Shown here: positions 16,177-24,247 of the stretch, one piece after another
Layout of the letters: every line of letters starts with the position of its first letter
Position numbering within the stretch: the stretch's first letter is position 1
Source: Phytohabitans aurantiacus
GTDB taxonomy: Bacteria > Actinomycetota > Actinomycetes > Mycobacteriales > Micromonosporaceae
DNA length: 64,000 bases
Direction of reading: 5' to 3'
Assembly: GCF_027923225.1 (NCBI RefSeq)
Contig: NZ_BSDI01000012.1
Location: forward strand, 71,456 to 135,455
Program-made: the position numbers and the translations under genes
Notes under the pieces: model-generated
Told to the model about the DNA's origin: nothing
The model's database searches: none
Seen by the model: the letters and a program-made list of their open reading frames with translations, nothing else

Positions 16177-17757
16177 CTAGTCATGGGAGGGGCGCTTCCG
16201 GCGGCTTTCCTGTACGACCGCGGCGACCGTCACCGCCAGCGCCAGCACGTGGCCGGCCAGAGGCAGTGGCCAGCGCGGTTCGGGCGCCGTCGTGGGCGCG
16301 CTCGGGTTCTCGTACAGGGAGAGGGTGGGGCCGGCGTAGACCAAATCGAGACCCGCGAGGGCGCTCGCCGGCACCTCACCGCCCGCGCCGTGCTGCACCA
16401 GTACCCACCGCACATCGGTCACCGGCTCACCGGACGCGAGCCGACGGCGGATCTCGGCGGCCCGCGCGCTCTCGCCGCTGACGCTCAGGTCACCGACGAG
16501 CAGGACATCGTCGACGATCACCGGCGCTTTCAGATAGCGCGGGGCCGGGTCCAGGACCACGGTGTCGCGGTTCCAGGGATACGCGCGGTACGCCGTGAAC
16601 GGCAGCGACAGCACCTCACCGCCCTCGACCCGCTTCGCCACGACCGCCCAGTCGCGCGGGTAGTCCACCGGCCGCAGGCGGCCCGCCCCGCCGAACGCCA
16701 GATCCGGCATCACGACCACCGGCAGCAGGGCCGCCCCGACGAGCACCGGGGTGCGGCCGAGCCGCTCCGCGCCGAGGGCCGCGCAGATGATGAGGAGGAG
16801 GGCGTACGGCATCAGGAACTTCTGGCCGTCCCGGAACAGCCCGGCACCAGGCACGTGCGCGACGAGCCATTCGAGGGCGGGGGCGGCTGGGCCAGTACCA
16901 AGAAGGGCAAGGACGAAACCGACGACAGCGACCACCGACAGTCGCGTCGCCGCGCTCCAGCGGCGGCGCAGCACCGGATATCCCGCGGCCGCCAGCGCGA
17001 GCAGCACGACCGTCGCCAGCGGCGCCAGGAGCGAGCCGCGGCTGTCGGGCGTCGTCTGCGCGTTCCAGATGCCGCCCGTGCCGAGCAGCGCGCCCACCGG
17101 CCCGCTCCAGTTTTCGCCGCGGGCCGCGAAAGCCGCCACTCCTTCCGCGTCGGAACGCCCACCCGCCGCCGTCACGAGCGCGGCCAGCACCCACGGCGCG
17201 TTCAGAGCCGCGGCGGCCAGCCTTGCCTTCCACGGAACGGAAAGCACACACACCAAAACGAACGCGATGATGCCGCCGGTCGGCGTCAGAGACGCGACAG
17301 CGGCCGCGATGACGATTTTGCCGGTACGCCTCGCGAGTGCCGCCTCGACCAACCAGGGCAGAGCGGCGTAGCAGAGCAGCAGTCCCCACTGTCCAATGAG
17401 GAGTCTCTCGGCGAGGAAAGGCGTCCACGCGTACCCGATCGCCGCCACGATCCTGCTGAGTGTGCGCTCAGTCGGCACGAGGCGGCCCGCGCCGAGAGCG
17501 GCGGCATAGACAATGGCGGCCAGCGCGATCCGCTGCACCAGCCACCCGGGGACTACTTGTGTGACCACCGAGACGGCGGCGTCCAGCGGCACCGCCCTCG
17601 GCAGCGCGTCGACCGGGGCGAGAAAATCCCAGCGCAGCGGCTGCCGCGGCACAAAGACCATGTCGTAGGCGAGCACGTATCCGGGCGCGGCGAGCGGGGC
17701 CAGGATGGCTACGGTGACAAGGGCGGCGGTGGCGTGGAGCATCAACCGTTCGCGCAC
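16177..17757 (-). CDS. Multi-spanning membrane protein, probable GT-C glycosyltransferase
   Basis: A 526-residue protein with around ten hydrophobic segments and a short C-terminal extracytoplasmic part before a final helix. The first loop after helix 1 carries an acidic residue (YVLAYDMVFVPRQPLRW), as GT-C enzymes using polyprenyl-phosphate sugars do. The position fits mycobacterial Rv0226c. GTG 17757 has a strong AGGAGG seven bases upstream; the five-residue-longer GTG start would place the Shine-Dalgarno inside the coding sequence. It probably works with the aftD-like gene and GT4 enzymes on an envelope glycan. The assignment as a glycosyltransferase is inference from topology and neighbours. 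Confidence 0.75.
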   Translation of the reverse strand: MRERLMLHATAALVTVAILAPLAAPGYVLAYDMVFVPRQPLRWDFLAPVDALPRAVPLDAAVSVVTQVVPGWLVQRIALAAIVYAAALGAGRLVPTERTLSRIVAAIGYAWTPFLAERLLIGQWGLLLCYAALPWLVEAALARRTGKIVIAAAVASLTPTGGIIAFVLVCVLSVPWKARLAAAALNAPWVLAALVTAAGGRSDAEGVAAFAARGENWSGPVGALLGTGGIWNAQTTPDSRGSLLAPLATVVLLALAAAGYPVLRRRWSAATRLSVVAVVGFVLALLGTGPAAPALEWLVAHVPGAGLFRDGQKFLMPYALLLIICAALGAERLGRTPVLVGAALLPVVVMPDLAFGGAGRLRPVDYPRDWAVVAKRVEGGEVLSLPFTAYRAYPWNRDTVVLDPAPRYLKAPVIVDDVLLVGDLSVSGESARAAEIRRRLASGEPVTDVRWVLVQHGAGGEVPASALAGLDLVYAGPTLSLYENPSAPTTAPEPRWPLPLAGHVLALAVTVAAVVQESRRKRPSHD

Positions 17758-17817
17758 GGTTGACCTCCTCACTACGCTGACCGGGTCACTCTACGGTGAC
17801 GATCTTCCGGAGGTGTC

Positions 17818-19062
17818 GTGGCTTCTTCGACTCGCGCGGCTTCGCTCGGCCGTGCCGGCGCTGTCGTCACGGCGGCAAACGTCGTGGTCAACCTAGCCGC
17901 GTACCTCGTGCCGCTCCTCGGCGCCCGCTATCTGACCTCCGACGATCTCGGCGCGCTCGCCACCGCGATGGCCCTCTTCGCCATCGCCACCGTGCCCGGC
18001 GTCGGTCTCCAGACCGCGATCGCGGTATCGGTCGCCCGAGGCGAGAATCCCGCCAACCTCGGCCGGATGTCATGGACGACCGCCACGTTCTGCGGCGTCC
18101 CGCTCCTGCTCGCCACCCCGATCCTGGTGCCCGTGCTCGACCTGCCGGTGGCGGTGCCGCCGCTGCTCGCCGCGATGACCGTACCGGTCGTGCTGGCCTG
18201 CCGGTCCCTCGGCGAGATGCAGGGACGGTCGCAGTTCTCCAAGCTGGCGGTGGGCTTGGCCCTGGTCGCCTTCGGCCGGTACGCCGGCGTCGTGATCGGA
18301 CTGGCGGCCGGCCTCGGTCTGGTCGGCTCACTCGTCGTGGGCCTCGCGGTGGCGTGGCTCGCGCTCCCCGTGGTGGCCCGCCTGAGCCACGCTCCTCACG
18401 TGACCACCTCGGGCCGCCTGGGCGGCGGAGCGGTCTTCACCGCCGCCAGCGCGACACTCGCGATGCTGGTCGCCTCGTATGCCGACCTGATCCTCGCTCG
18501 CACCGTCCTCCCTGCGGCCGCCTCAGGCGCGTACGCCGTCGGCGCGGTGCTCACCCGCGGCGCCATCTGGGCCCCGCAGGTGATCACGATGCTGGCCCTA
18601 CCTCGGCTCGCCCAGGGCCACCGGCGCACGCTGATGACCGGGCTCGGGTTGGTGGCGGGTGCCGGATTGGCACTGGTCGGGCTGACGGCGGTGGCGTCCG
18701 AGCTGGCGGTGCGCGTGGTGGGCGGCGCCGACTACCTGTACTTGACAGCGGACGCGCCCTGGTTCGCGGCACTGGGCGCCGTGTACGCGATCATCTTCTT
18801 CCTGCTGAACGCCCAGATCGCGGCATCCGCCCGCTGGCCGTCAGCTCCGCTGTGGATAGCGGTGGCCGCGTTGCCCCCAGCCATCCTGGTACTAGGCCGC
18901 CCATCAATCGGCTCAGTCCTGGCCTGCGCCTTGACAGTGGCGGTCGCCGCCGGCACGGCCATGCTTGTGCGCGTCCTCCACACCGCGCCCGCGCCGCCGG
19001 CGCCCTCTTCCGTGCCGTCGCCGCCCTCTTCCGCCGATCAAGGGCAAACGCACGTGATTTGA
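17818..19062 (+). CDS. Polysaccharide/lipid-linked oligosaccharide flippase-like protein
   Basis: A membrane protein of 414 residues with about twelve helices, similar to Wzx/MATE-like exporters of lipid-linked sugars. The N-terminus ANVVVNLAAYLVPLLGARYLTSDDLGALA is the typical opening (repeat unit SDxLGxLA). It would carry lipid-linked intermediates to the outer face for the local glycosyltransferases. The GTG start at 17818 has GGAGG about ten bases before it. Its last nine codons (ADQGQTHVI) and the stop are supplied by a dispersed palindromic repeat, so the native C-terminus was probably altered when the repeat arrived. Confidence 0.82.
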   Translation: MASSTRAASLGRAGAVVTAANVVVNLAAYLVPLLGARYLTSDDLGALATAMALFAIATVPGVGLQTAIAVSVARGENPANLGRMSWTTATFCGVPLLLATPILVPVLDLPVAVPPLLAAMTVPVVLACRSLGEMQGRSQFSKLAVGLALVAFGRYAGVVIGLAAGLGLVGSLVVGLAVAWLALPVVARLSHAPHVTTSGRLGGGAVFTAASATLAMLVASYADLILARTVLPAAASGAYAVGAVLTRGAIWAPQVITMLALPRLAQGHRRTLMTGLGLVAGAGLALVGLTAVASELAVRVVGGADYLYLTADAPWFAALGAVYAIIFFLLNAQIAASARWPSAPLWIAVAALPPAILVLGRPSIGSVLACALTVAVAAGTAMLVRVLHTAPAPPAPSSVPSPPSSADQGQTHVI

Positions 19063-19115
19063 TCGCATTTCCGCGTGCATTCGCCCTTGATCGATGCGAA
19101 TGCCCTTGATCGGCG
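19033..19115. repeat. GATCAAGGGC palindromic element, copy 1
   Basis: Three half-sites make up this element: gatcaagggc at 19036-19045, and its inverted form gcccttgatc at 19083-19092 and again at 19102-19111. The main stem pairs cgatcaagggcaaacgcacg with its near-complement (18 of 20 bases), and the extra half-site follows 19 bases on. The copy at 57801-57882 has the same plan in the opposite orientation with nearly identical spacings. It sits between convergent genes and encodes the end of the flippase. Confidence 0.88.
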
Positions 19116-19123
19116 CGGACGCG

Positions 19124-19465
19124 CTACGGGGGCGGTGCCGGTAGGGAACCACGCACGCGCCGCCGAACCATCATCACGCCCATGACGACGGCTGCCGCGA
19201 GTATCGGCAGGGTCAGCGCGACCATGACCGTGTGCCCGGTGCTGCGGCGTTCGAACAATGCGGTTCCGACCAAGCCGGTGGCCACGCCCAAGCCAATGAA
19301 CAGGTGCATCGCGGCCTGTAACCGCGGAGCGTGCAGCGGGCTGCGACGCCAGAGGATCGTGTGAGGGTTATGCCGGCTCTTGGCGAAAATCGCGGTGGCG
19401 ACAGCCACATTCGAGGCGGCGGCTCCGCTGCCCAGAACAACACGGACGACATCGATCGAACCCAT
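19124..19465 (-). CDS. Small hypothetical membrane protein
   Basis: A 113-residue protein with three likely membrane helices (VLGSGAAASNVAVATAIFA, MHLFIGLGVATGLVGTALF, MVALTLPILAAAVVMGVMM) and a short basic tail. I do not recognise the family. The ATG at 19465 is used because the alternative GTG at 19492 lies inside the tRNA terminator hairpin. No good ribosome site is seen. It follows tRNA-Pro on the same strand and converges with the flippase gene across a dispersed repeat. Confidence 0.6.
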   Translation of the reverse strand: MGSIDVVRVVLGSGAAASNVAVATAIFAKSRHNPHTILWRRSPLHAPRLQAAMHLFIGLGVATGLVGTALFERRSTGHTVMVALTLPILAAAVVMGVMMVRRRVRGSLPAPPP

Positions 19466-19484
19466 GGCGGCAGGGTATGCGAAA

Positions 19485-19514
19485 GGGGCCACCCTTCTGA
19501 TGGAGGATGGCCCC
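19485..19514 (-). terminator. Terminator hairpin after tRNA-Pro
   Basis: On the minus strand, ggggccatcct and agggtggcccc form an 11-bp stem with one mismatch around an 8-nt loop. It lies six bases after the CCA end of the tRNA. No T-tract is present, as is common in GC-rich actinobacteria. Confidence 0.7.
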
Positions 19515-19519
19515 TGACC

Positions 19520-19596
<77 letters not shown>

Positions 19597-19652
19597 ATCG
19601 TGCCCGCGTAATACTAGCCGACCGGTCCGGTGGGACAAACTCGGTATCCCGG

Positions 19653-20546
19653 CTACCGGGGGATCAAGGTCAAGACGCTGGCTTCGGGCGGGCAGGCGAA
19701 GCGGACCGGTGCGGTCGGGTGGGTGCCGATGCCGGCGGTGACGTGGAGCCAGGAGTCGGAGCCGGGCCACCGGAACAGGCCACGTGCCATCGAGCGGGGC
19801 AGATCGCAGTTTGTCACGAGGGCGCCGACGAACGGTACGCAGACCTGGCCGCCGTGGGTGTGGCCGGCGAGGAGCAGGTCGAAGCCGTCGCCGGACATGG
19901 CGTCGAGGATGTAAGGCTCGGGGGAGTGGGTGAGGCCGACGCGCAGGTCGGCTTCGGGTGACGCGGGGCCGGCCACGAGTTCGTACTCGTCGCGGCCGAC
20001 GTGCGGGTCGTCGACGCCGATGAGCTCGATGAGGCGGCCGCCGGCCTTGAGGGAGGTGCGGGCGTTGTTGAGGTCTGCCCAGCCGGCGCCGACCAGGACG
20101 TCGCGCAGTTCCTCGGTGGGCAGGTCGGCGCCTTGGCGGTACTCGCGGTCGGGGAAGAAGTAGCTGAACGGATTTTTCCAGACCGGGCCCTTGTAGTCAT
20201 TGGAGCCGAAGACGAAGGCGCCCGGGTAGTCGAGCAGCGGTTCGAGCGCGCGCAGGGCACCGGAGACCGCGGCCGGGTGGGCGAGGTTGTCGCCGGTCAC
20301 CACGACCAGGTCGGGGTCGGTGGCGGCGAGGGAGGCCACCCAGTCTTGCTTGCGGCGCTGGTTGGGCATCATGTGCATGTCGGAGAGGTGCAGGATGCGC
20401 AGCGGTTCGGCGTCGGGGGCGAGCACGGGTACGTCGTACCGCCGGAGCGTGAACATGTTTCGCTCGATCAGAGACGCGTACGCCAGTGTGGCGGCGCCCG
20501 CGGCGGCGGTGCCGGCGGCGATCGAAAAGAGAGTGCGCTTCCGCAT
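19653..20546 (-). CDS. Metallophosphoesterase (YkuE/Rv3683-like)
   Basis: A 297-residue calcineurin-like phosphoesterase held at the membrane by an N-terminal helix (FSIAAGTAAAGAATLAYA). Metal ligands are visible in LHLSDMHMMP, VVTGDNLAHP, FVFGSNDY and LLAGHTHGGQ. The third motif reads GSND rather than the usual GNHD, a variant I associate with this subgroup. The ATG at 20546 is preferred to a much longer in-frame extension that is antisense to the yqeY-like gene. In M. tuberculosis the equivalent Rv3683 follows ponA2, and here only a YqeY gene intervenes. The substrate may be a phospholipid or undecaprenyl compound, but this is unproven. Confidence 0.9.
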   Translation of the reverse strand: MRKRTLFSIAAGTAAAGAATLAYASLIERNMFTLRRYDVPVLAPDAEPLRILHLSDMHMMPNQRRKQDWVASLAATDPDLVVVTGDNLAHPAAVSGALRALEPLLDYPGAFVFGSNDYKGPVWKNPFSYFFPDREYRQGADLPTEELRDVLVGAGWADLNNARTSLKAGGRLIELIGVDDPHVGRDEYELVAGPASPEADLRVGLTHSPEPYILDAMSGDGFDLLLAGHTHGGQVCVPFVGALVTNCDLPRSMARGLFRWPGSDSWLHVTAGIGTHPTAPVRFACPPEASVLTLIPR

Positions 20547-20571
20547 GGGCCCCAGAGTAGTTTGACCCACC

Positions 20572-21027
20572 ATGAGCACGCTCAAGGACACCATCACCAC
20601 CGACATGCGCGCCGCGTTGAAGGCGCGCGACGAGCTCACCACGTCGACGCTGCGAATGGCGTTGGCGGCGATCGGCGCGGCCGAGGTCGCGGGCGACGCC
20701 AAGCGGGCGCTCTCGGACGACGAGGTGCTCGCCGTGCTCACCAAGGAGGCGAAGAAGCGCCGCGAGGCGGCCACCGCGTTCGCGCAGGCGGGGCGCGAAG
20801 AGCAGGCGGCGCGGGAAAACGCCGAGGGGGACGTGCTCGGACGGTACCTGCCGAAGCAGCTCGACGACGCCGAACTGGCCGACATCGTCGCGGAGGCACT
20901 GGCTGGTGCTGCGGCCACGGGTAAGGCGCAGATGGGTCCGGCGATGAAGGCGGCGCAAGCCGCTGTCGCCGGTCGTGCCGAGGGTGGCCGGGTGGCAGCG
21001 GAGGTCCGCCGCCAACTGGCCGTCTGA
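20572..21027 (+). CDS. GatB/YqeY domain protein
   Basis: A soluble, mostly helical protein of 151 residues (MSTLKDTITTDMRAALKARDEL at the start). It belongs to the YqeY family, which resembles the tRNA-binding tail of amidotransferase subunit GatB. The function of the stand-alone form is unknown; a tRNA-linked role has been suggested from the fold. It is divergent from the phosphoesterase gene with only 25 bases between the starts. It ends before three 17-base repeats and a strong terminator shared with the convergent penicillin-binding protein gene. Confidence 0.92.
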   Translation: MSTLKDTITTDMRAALKARDELTTSTLRMALAAIGAAEVAGDAKRALSDDEVLAVLTKEAKKRREAATAFAQAGREEQAARENAEGDVLGRYLPKQLDDAELADIVAEALAGAAATGKAQMGPAMKAAQAAVAGRAEGGRVAAEVRRQLAV

Positions 21028-21030
21028 AAA

Positions 21031-21073
21031 GGCGAGCCGTCCGGGCTGGCGAGCCGTCTAGAAAGGCGAGCCG
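21031..21073. repeat. Three short tandem repeats, 17-bp period
   Basis: The motif ggcgagccg starts at 21031, 21048 and 21065, the first two extended to ggcgagccgtc. It lies between the yqeY-like stop and the terminator hairpin. The function is unknown; it could be a slippage product. Confidence 0.7.
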
Positions 21074-21076
21074 AAA

Positions 21077-21112
21077 CGCCGCTGGCGACCCTCAAAGGGG
21101 CCGCCAGCGGCG
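21077..21112. terminator. Bidirectional terminator hairpin
   Basis: An 11-bp perfect stem, cgccgctggcg (21077-21087) with cgccagcggcg (21102-21112), encloses a 14-nt loop. It lies between the convergent yqeY-like and ponA2-like genes and ends three bases before the stop codon of the latter. Confidence 0.8.
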
Positions 21113-21115
21113 GAG

Positions 21116-23539
21116 CTAGTTCCTAGGCGGGGGGAATATGTTTCCGCCGCCTCGTCGGCCCGGTGGAGTGCTGGTACCCGGTTGTGGGGCGCCCTTGCCG
21201 TTGCTGACCTGGATGATGACGATGCCGCCCTTGATGGTGCGGCCGTCGGGGCTGGTGCCGGCCGCGGTGTTGGCGGGGCACGACGAGTTGACCGGGATCC
21301 GGTCGACCTCGACCTCGAAGCCGGCGCTGCGCAACCGGGACCGGGCGTCGTCGATGGACTTGCACTTCACGTCCGGGATGCTCCGCTGGTCACCGTCGAC
21401 GATTTTGCCGGACGGTGGCGTGAAGTTTTGCGACGGTTTGCCCTTCATGGCGTCGCGCACGGTCTCCCATACCGCCGGGTTGACCTGGTCGTGCGAGAAC
21501 CGGACCGAGGTCTGTGCCCAGTCCGGGTCGGCGATGATGCCGGCCACCGCGAGCTGCTTGGTGCTGACGATCAGCGACGCGGTCTTTTCGCCGTCGGTGG
21601 TGCCGCTCTTGCCCAGCACCGGCTTGCCCACGATGTCGCGAACGCCCGGCGAGGTGCCGCCCGCGCACTTGGATGTCGACGACCGGTCGCCGAGCGGGCA
21701 GCGGGCGGCGTCGGCGGCGGCCCGAGCGACCTCGGTCTTGATCCGTTGCTCGCACCGGGGGTTGGCGACGTCGAGCTTGTTGCCGTCCTGGTCGCGGATC
21801 TCCTGTACGGGGATCGGCTCGCAGTACTTGCCCTCGGCGGCGAGCGTGGCGTAGGCGTTCGCCAGGTCGAGCGGCAGGGCGGAGGAGACGCCGAGGGTGA
21901 AGGCGCCCCACTGGTCGACGCCGCCTTCCTCGGTGGTCCGGCGGGCGTCGTCGGCGCTGAGGAAGCGGATGCCCATCTTCTGGGCGACCTTGACGACGTT
22001 GCCGGCGCCGGCGCGCTCCTCAAGCGGCACGAAGTACGTGTTGACCGAGCGGCCGAACGCGCTCCACATGTTGTGGACGCCGGCCATCGACTTCACCGCG
22101 TTCGACGGGCAGTACTTGTTGGTGCCGGGGCACGCCGCGGGTGAGCCGGCCTCGATGATGTACTTCGACTGGTAGGTGTCCTTGGCGTTGATGGTGTATT
22201 CGAGCGGGTAGCCCTTTTCGAGCGCCGCCACCATCGTGAACATCTTGAACGTAGAGCCGAACTGGTAGCCGTGGATGTCGCCGCCGCCGGTCATCAGCGG
22301 GTTGGTCGTGTTCGGGTACGTGCCGCGGATCTTCTTCTTGGCCTTCGCCGGGTTGGTCGAGATCTTGTTCTGGGGGCGCTCGGGGTCGTCGAGCTTGAAG
22401 GTGCGGTTGACGGCGAGCGCGCGTACCCGGCCGCTGCCCGGCTCGATACCCGCGAGCATCAGGGCGTGCTTGTTGCCCGTCTTGAGGTGCTTCTCGACGT
22501 TTTTCTTGGCCGCGTCCTGCGTCTTCGCGTCGAGTGACGTGACGATCTGGTAGCCGCCGGCCTTCAGGCGTCGCTCGCGGTCGTAGGTGGTGGCGCCGAA
22601 CGTCTCCTGCTCCATCCACCAGCGGTAGAAGTAGTCGCAGAAGAAGCCCCAGTGGTTCTTGCTGGCGGCGACGCAGCCGTTCGGGGTGCGCTTGTCCTTG
22701 ACCTTCAGCTCGACCGCCTTGGCGGCCGTTGCCTGCTCAACGGTGATGGCCTTGGTCTCGACCATGTTGTCGATGACGTAGTTGCGGCGGTCGAGCGCCT
22801 GCGGGTGCCCGGCCGGCGTGGTGGGGTCGTACGCTGAGGGCGCCTTGACCATGCCGGCGAGCATCGCGGCCTCTTCGATCTTCAGGTCCTTCGGGTGCTT
22901 GCCGAAGTAGACCTGGCTGGCGGCGAAGATCCCGTACGCGCCGTTACCGAAGGGTGCGGTGTTGAGGTAGCGCTCCAGGATCTCTTCCTTCGACATCTCC
23001 TTGTCGAGCTGGAGCGCGTACTTCATCTCGCGGAACTTGCGAGCGTTGGTGTCTTCCGTGGCGGCCACGACGTCTTGCGGGTGCGTCGCCGAGTACGCGA
23101 TGAGCATGCGGACGAGCTGCATGGTGAGCGTCGACGCGCCCTGCGTGGTCGTACCCGCCTGGTTGTTGGCGACGAAGGCGCGCGCGATGCCCTTGGCGTC
23201 GACGCCGTTGTGGGTGCGGAAGTTGTGGTCCTCGGCCGCGATGATCGCTTCTTGCATGATCGGCGCGACGTCCTTGAGCGGCACGTCCCGCCGGTTCTCG
23301 TCGTACATCGTGGCGATGAGGGTCTTGCCGTCGGACGCGTAGACATACGAGATCTGCGGGGGGCGCTTGACCGTCAACTCGCTGGGCAGGTTGTCGAACG
23401 TTTCGGCGCCCGCTTTAGCGGCCAAACCCGACATCGCAACCGCCGGAAAAGCGGCCGCGGCGACCACGACGCCCGCCAGCAAACCGCAGATCAGCAGCGA
23501 CGCGGCGTTCGTCAGCAGGTTGTGGTCACGCTTCCGCAT
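21116..23539 (-). CDS. ponA2: Bifunctional penicillin-binding protein with PASTA domain
   Basis: A class A PBP that polymerises and cross-links peptidoglycan outside the membrane. The 807-residue protein has an N-terminal helix (LLICGLLAGVVVAAAAFPAV). The GT51 transglycosylase domain (AAEDHNFRTHNGVD, GASTLTMQLVRMLIA) comes next. The transpeptidase domain carries GSTFKMF (SxxK), GRSVNTYF (SxN) and GKSGTTDGEKTA (KSGT). One PASTA repeat (IPDVKCKSIDDARSRLRSAGF) and a Gly/Pro tail end the protein. ATG 23539 is chosen; GTG 23548 is possible. It is divergent from whiB4/wblA, the same pairing as ponA2-whiB4 in M. tuberculosis. Confidence 0.95.
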   Translation of the reverse strand: MRKRDHNLLTNAASLLICGLLAGVVVAAAAFPAVAMSGLAAKAGAETFDNLPSELTVKRPPQISYVYASDGKTLIATMYDENRRDVPLKDVAPIMQEAIIAAEDHNFRTHNGVDAKGIARAFVANNQAGTTTQGASTLTMQLVRMLIAYSATHPQDVVAATEDTNARKFREMKYALQLDKEMSKEEILERYLNTAPFGNGAYGIFAASQVYFGKHPKDLKIEEAAMLAGMVKAPSAYDPTTPAGHPQALDRRNYVIDNMVETKAITVEQATAAKAVELKVKDKRTPNGCVAASKNHWGFFCDYFYRWWMEQETFGATTYDRERRLKAGGYQIVTSLDAKTQDAAKKNVEKHLKTGNKHALMLAGIEPGSGRVRALAVNRTFKLDDPERPQNKISTNPAKAKKKIRGTYPNTTNPLMTGGGDIHGYQFGSTFKMFTMVAALEKGYPLEYTINAKDTYQSKYIIEAGSPAACPGTNKYCPSNAVKSMAGVHNMWSAFGRSVNTYFVPLEERAGAGNVVKVAQKMGIRFLSADDARRTTEEGGVDQWGAFTLGVSSALPLDLANAYATLAAEGKYCEPIPVQEIRDQDGNKLDVANPRCEQRIKTEVARAAADAARCPLGDRSSTSKCAGGTSPGVRDIVGKPVLGKSGTTDGEKTASLIVSTKQLAVAGIIADPDWAQTSVRFSHDQVNPAVWETVRDAMKGKPSQNFTPPSGKIVDGDQRSIPDVKCKSIDDARSRLRSAGFEVEVDRIPVNSSCPANTAAGTSPDGRTIKGGIVIIQVSNGKGAPQPGTSTPPGRRGGGNIFPPPRN

Positions 23540-23956
23540 CCAGGTCACCCCGTCAGGGTACGTGAGAGGTCCACGAGGGGCAGTCCCCAGGAAAGTCCTA
23601 CGACTTTCGGGCATGTCCTGCGGGCGCTGGCCTCGTTGTGCTAGACGCACGACCCCCTGCGTGCGGATGCGTTCTCCTGATGTTGAGTTTGACCCCCTCG
23701 CGGGACACTTGACTTGAGTTTTCGCAGATGGGTGCGGGGTACCCATGATCCGGGCGCTCGGGAACCGTCCGCGATGTCCGGTTCGATGGATTTGCCAGAC
23801 AACGTTGCGTAATCGTACGACTACAGAGCATGATGGTCCGGCGAGTATTGCACGTGCACTTGCTGGACTCGGGGGATGGACAGCAAGTGTCCGGGGGGAG
23901 TCCCGACCGGGCATTGGTGTGGACAGTCGGGAAGCGGAACTGCAAGGGGGGACGGG
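23540..23956. promoter_or_regulatory. Divergent control region of ponA2-like gene and whiB4/wblA
   Basis: These 417 bases hold no convincing gene. They contain a GAAAGTC-ctac-GACTTTC hairpin near the ponA2 side (23591-23608) and a TTGACT -35-like box at 23709-23714 without a good -10. A TGCACGTGCA palindrome lies at about 23849-23858. A perfect 9-bp inverted repeat, CACTTGCTG (23857-23865) with CAGCAAGTG (23881-23889), lies in the probable 5' UTR of the whiB gene. The length and dyads suggest regulated divergent promoters. Confidence 0.55.
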
Positions 23957-24247
23957 ATGATCACAGACTGGCCGAGCATGGCAGCGTGCCAGAACGGCGA
24001 CCCTGATGCACTCTTCGTGCAGGGGGCCGAGCAGAACGTCGCGAAGCGGATCTGTCGCAGTTGTCCAGTGCGCTATGAGTGCCTGGCGGATGCGCTGGAC
24101 AACCGCATCGAGTTCGGTGTGTGGGGTGGCATGACCGAACGCGAGCGGCGTGCGCTGTTGCGCCGGCACCCGCACGTGGGCAGCTGGCGAAAAATGTTCG
24201 AGGCAGCCATGCGTGACAAGGAGAAGGTCCTGGTCACCGCCGGCTGA
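23957..24247 (+). CDS. wblA: WhiB-family iron-sulfur regulator (WhiB4/WblA type)
   Basis: A 96-residue redox-responsive transcription factor binding a 4Fe-4S cluster through C11, C33, C36 and C42 (spacing C-x21-CxxC-x5-C). The GVWGG turn at 54-58 and the basic DNA-binding tail (ERERRALLRRHP) follow. The ATG at 23957 has an AAGGGGGG ribosome site. Adjacent to a PBP and two ArsA-like ATPases it matches whiB4 of M. tuberculosis (Rv3681c) and wblA of Streptomyces, where the orthologue affects redox response, development and antibiotic production. The last 14 bases overlap the convergent ATPase gene. Confidence 0.93.
   Translation: MITDWPSMAACQNGDPDALFVQGAEQNVAKRICRSCPVRYECLADALDNRIEFGVWGGMTERERRALLRRHPHVGSWRKMFEAAMRDKEKVLVTAG

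Noticed and set aside
8212..19062. Capsule or antibiotic biosynthetic cluster
   Set aside because: No PKS, NRPS, sugar-nucleotide or regulatory genes. The content matches a conserved envelope locus.
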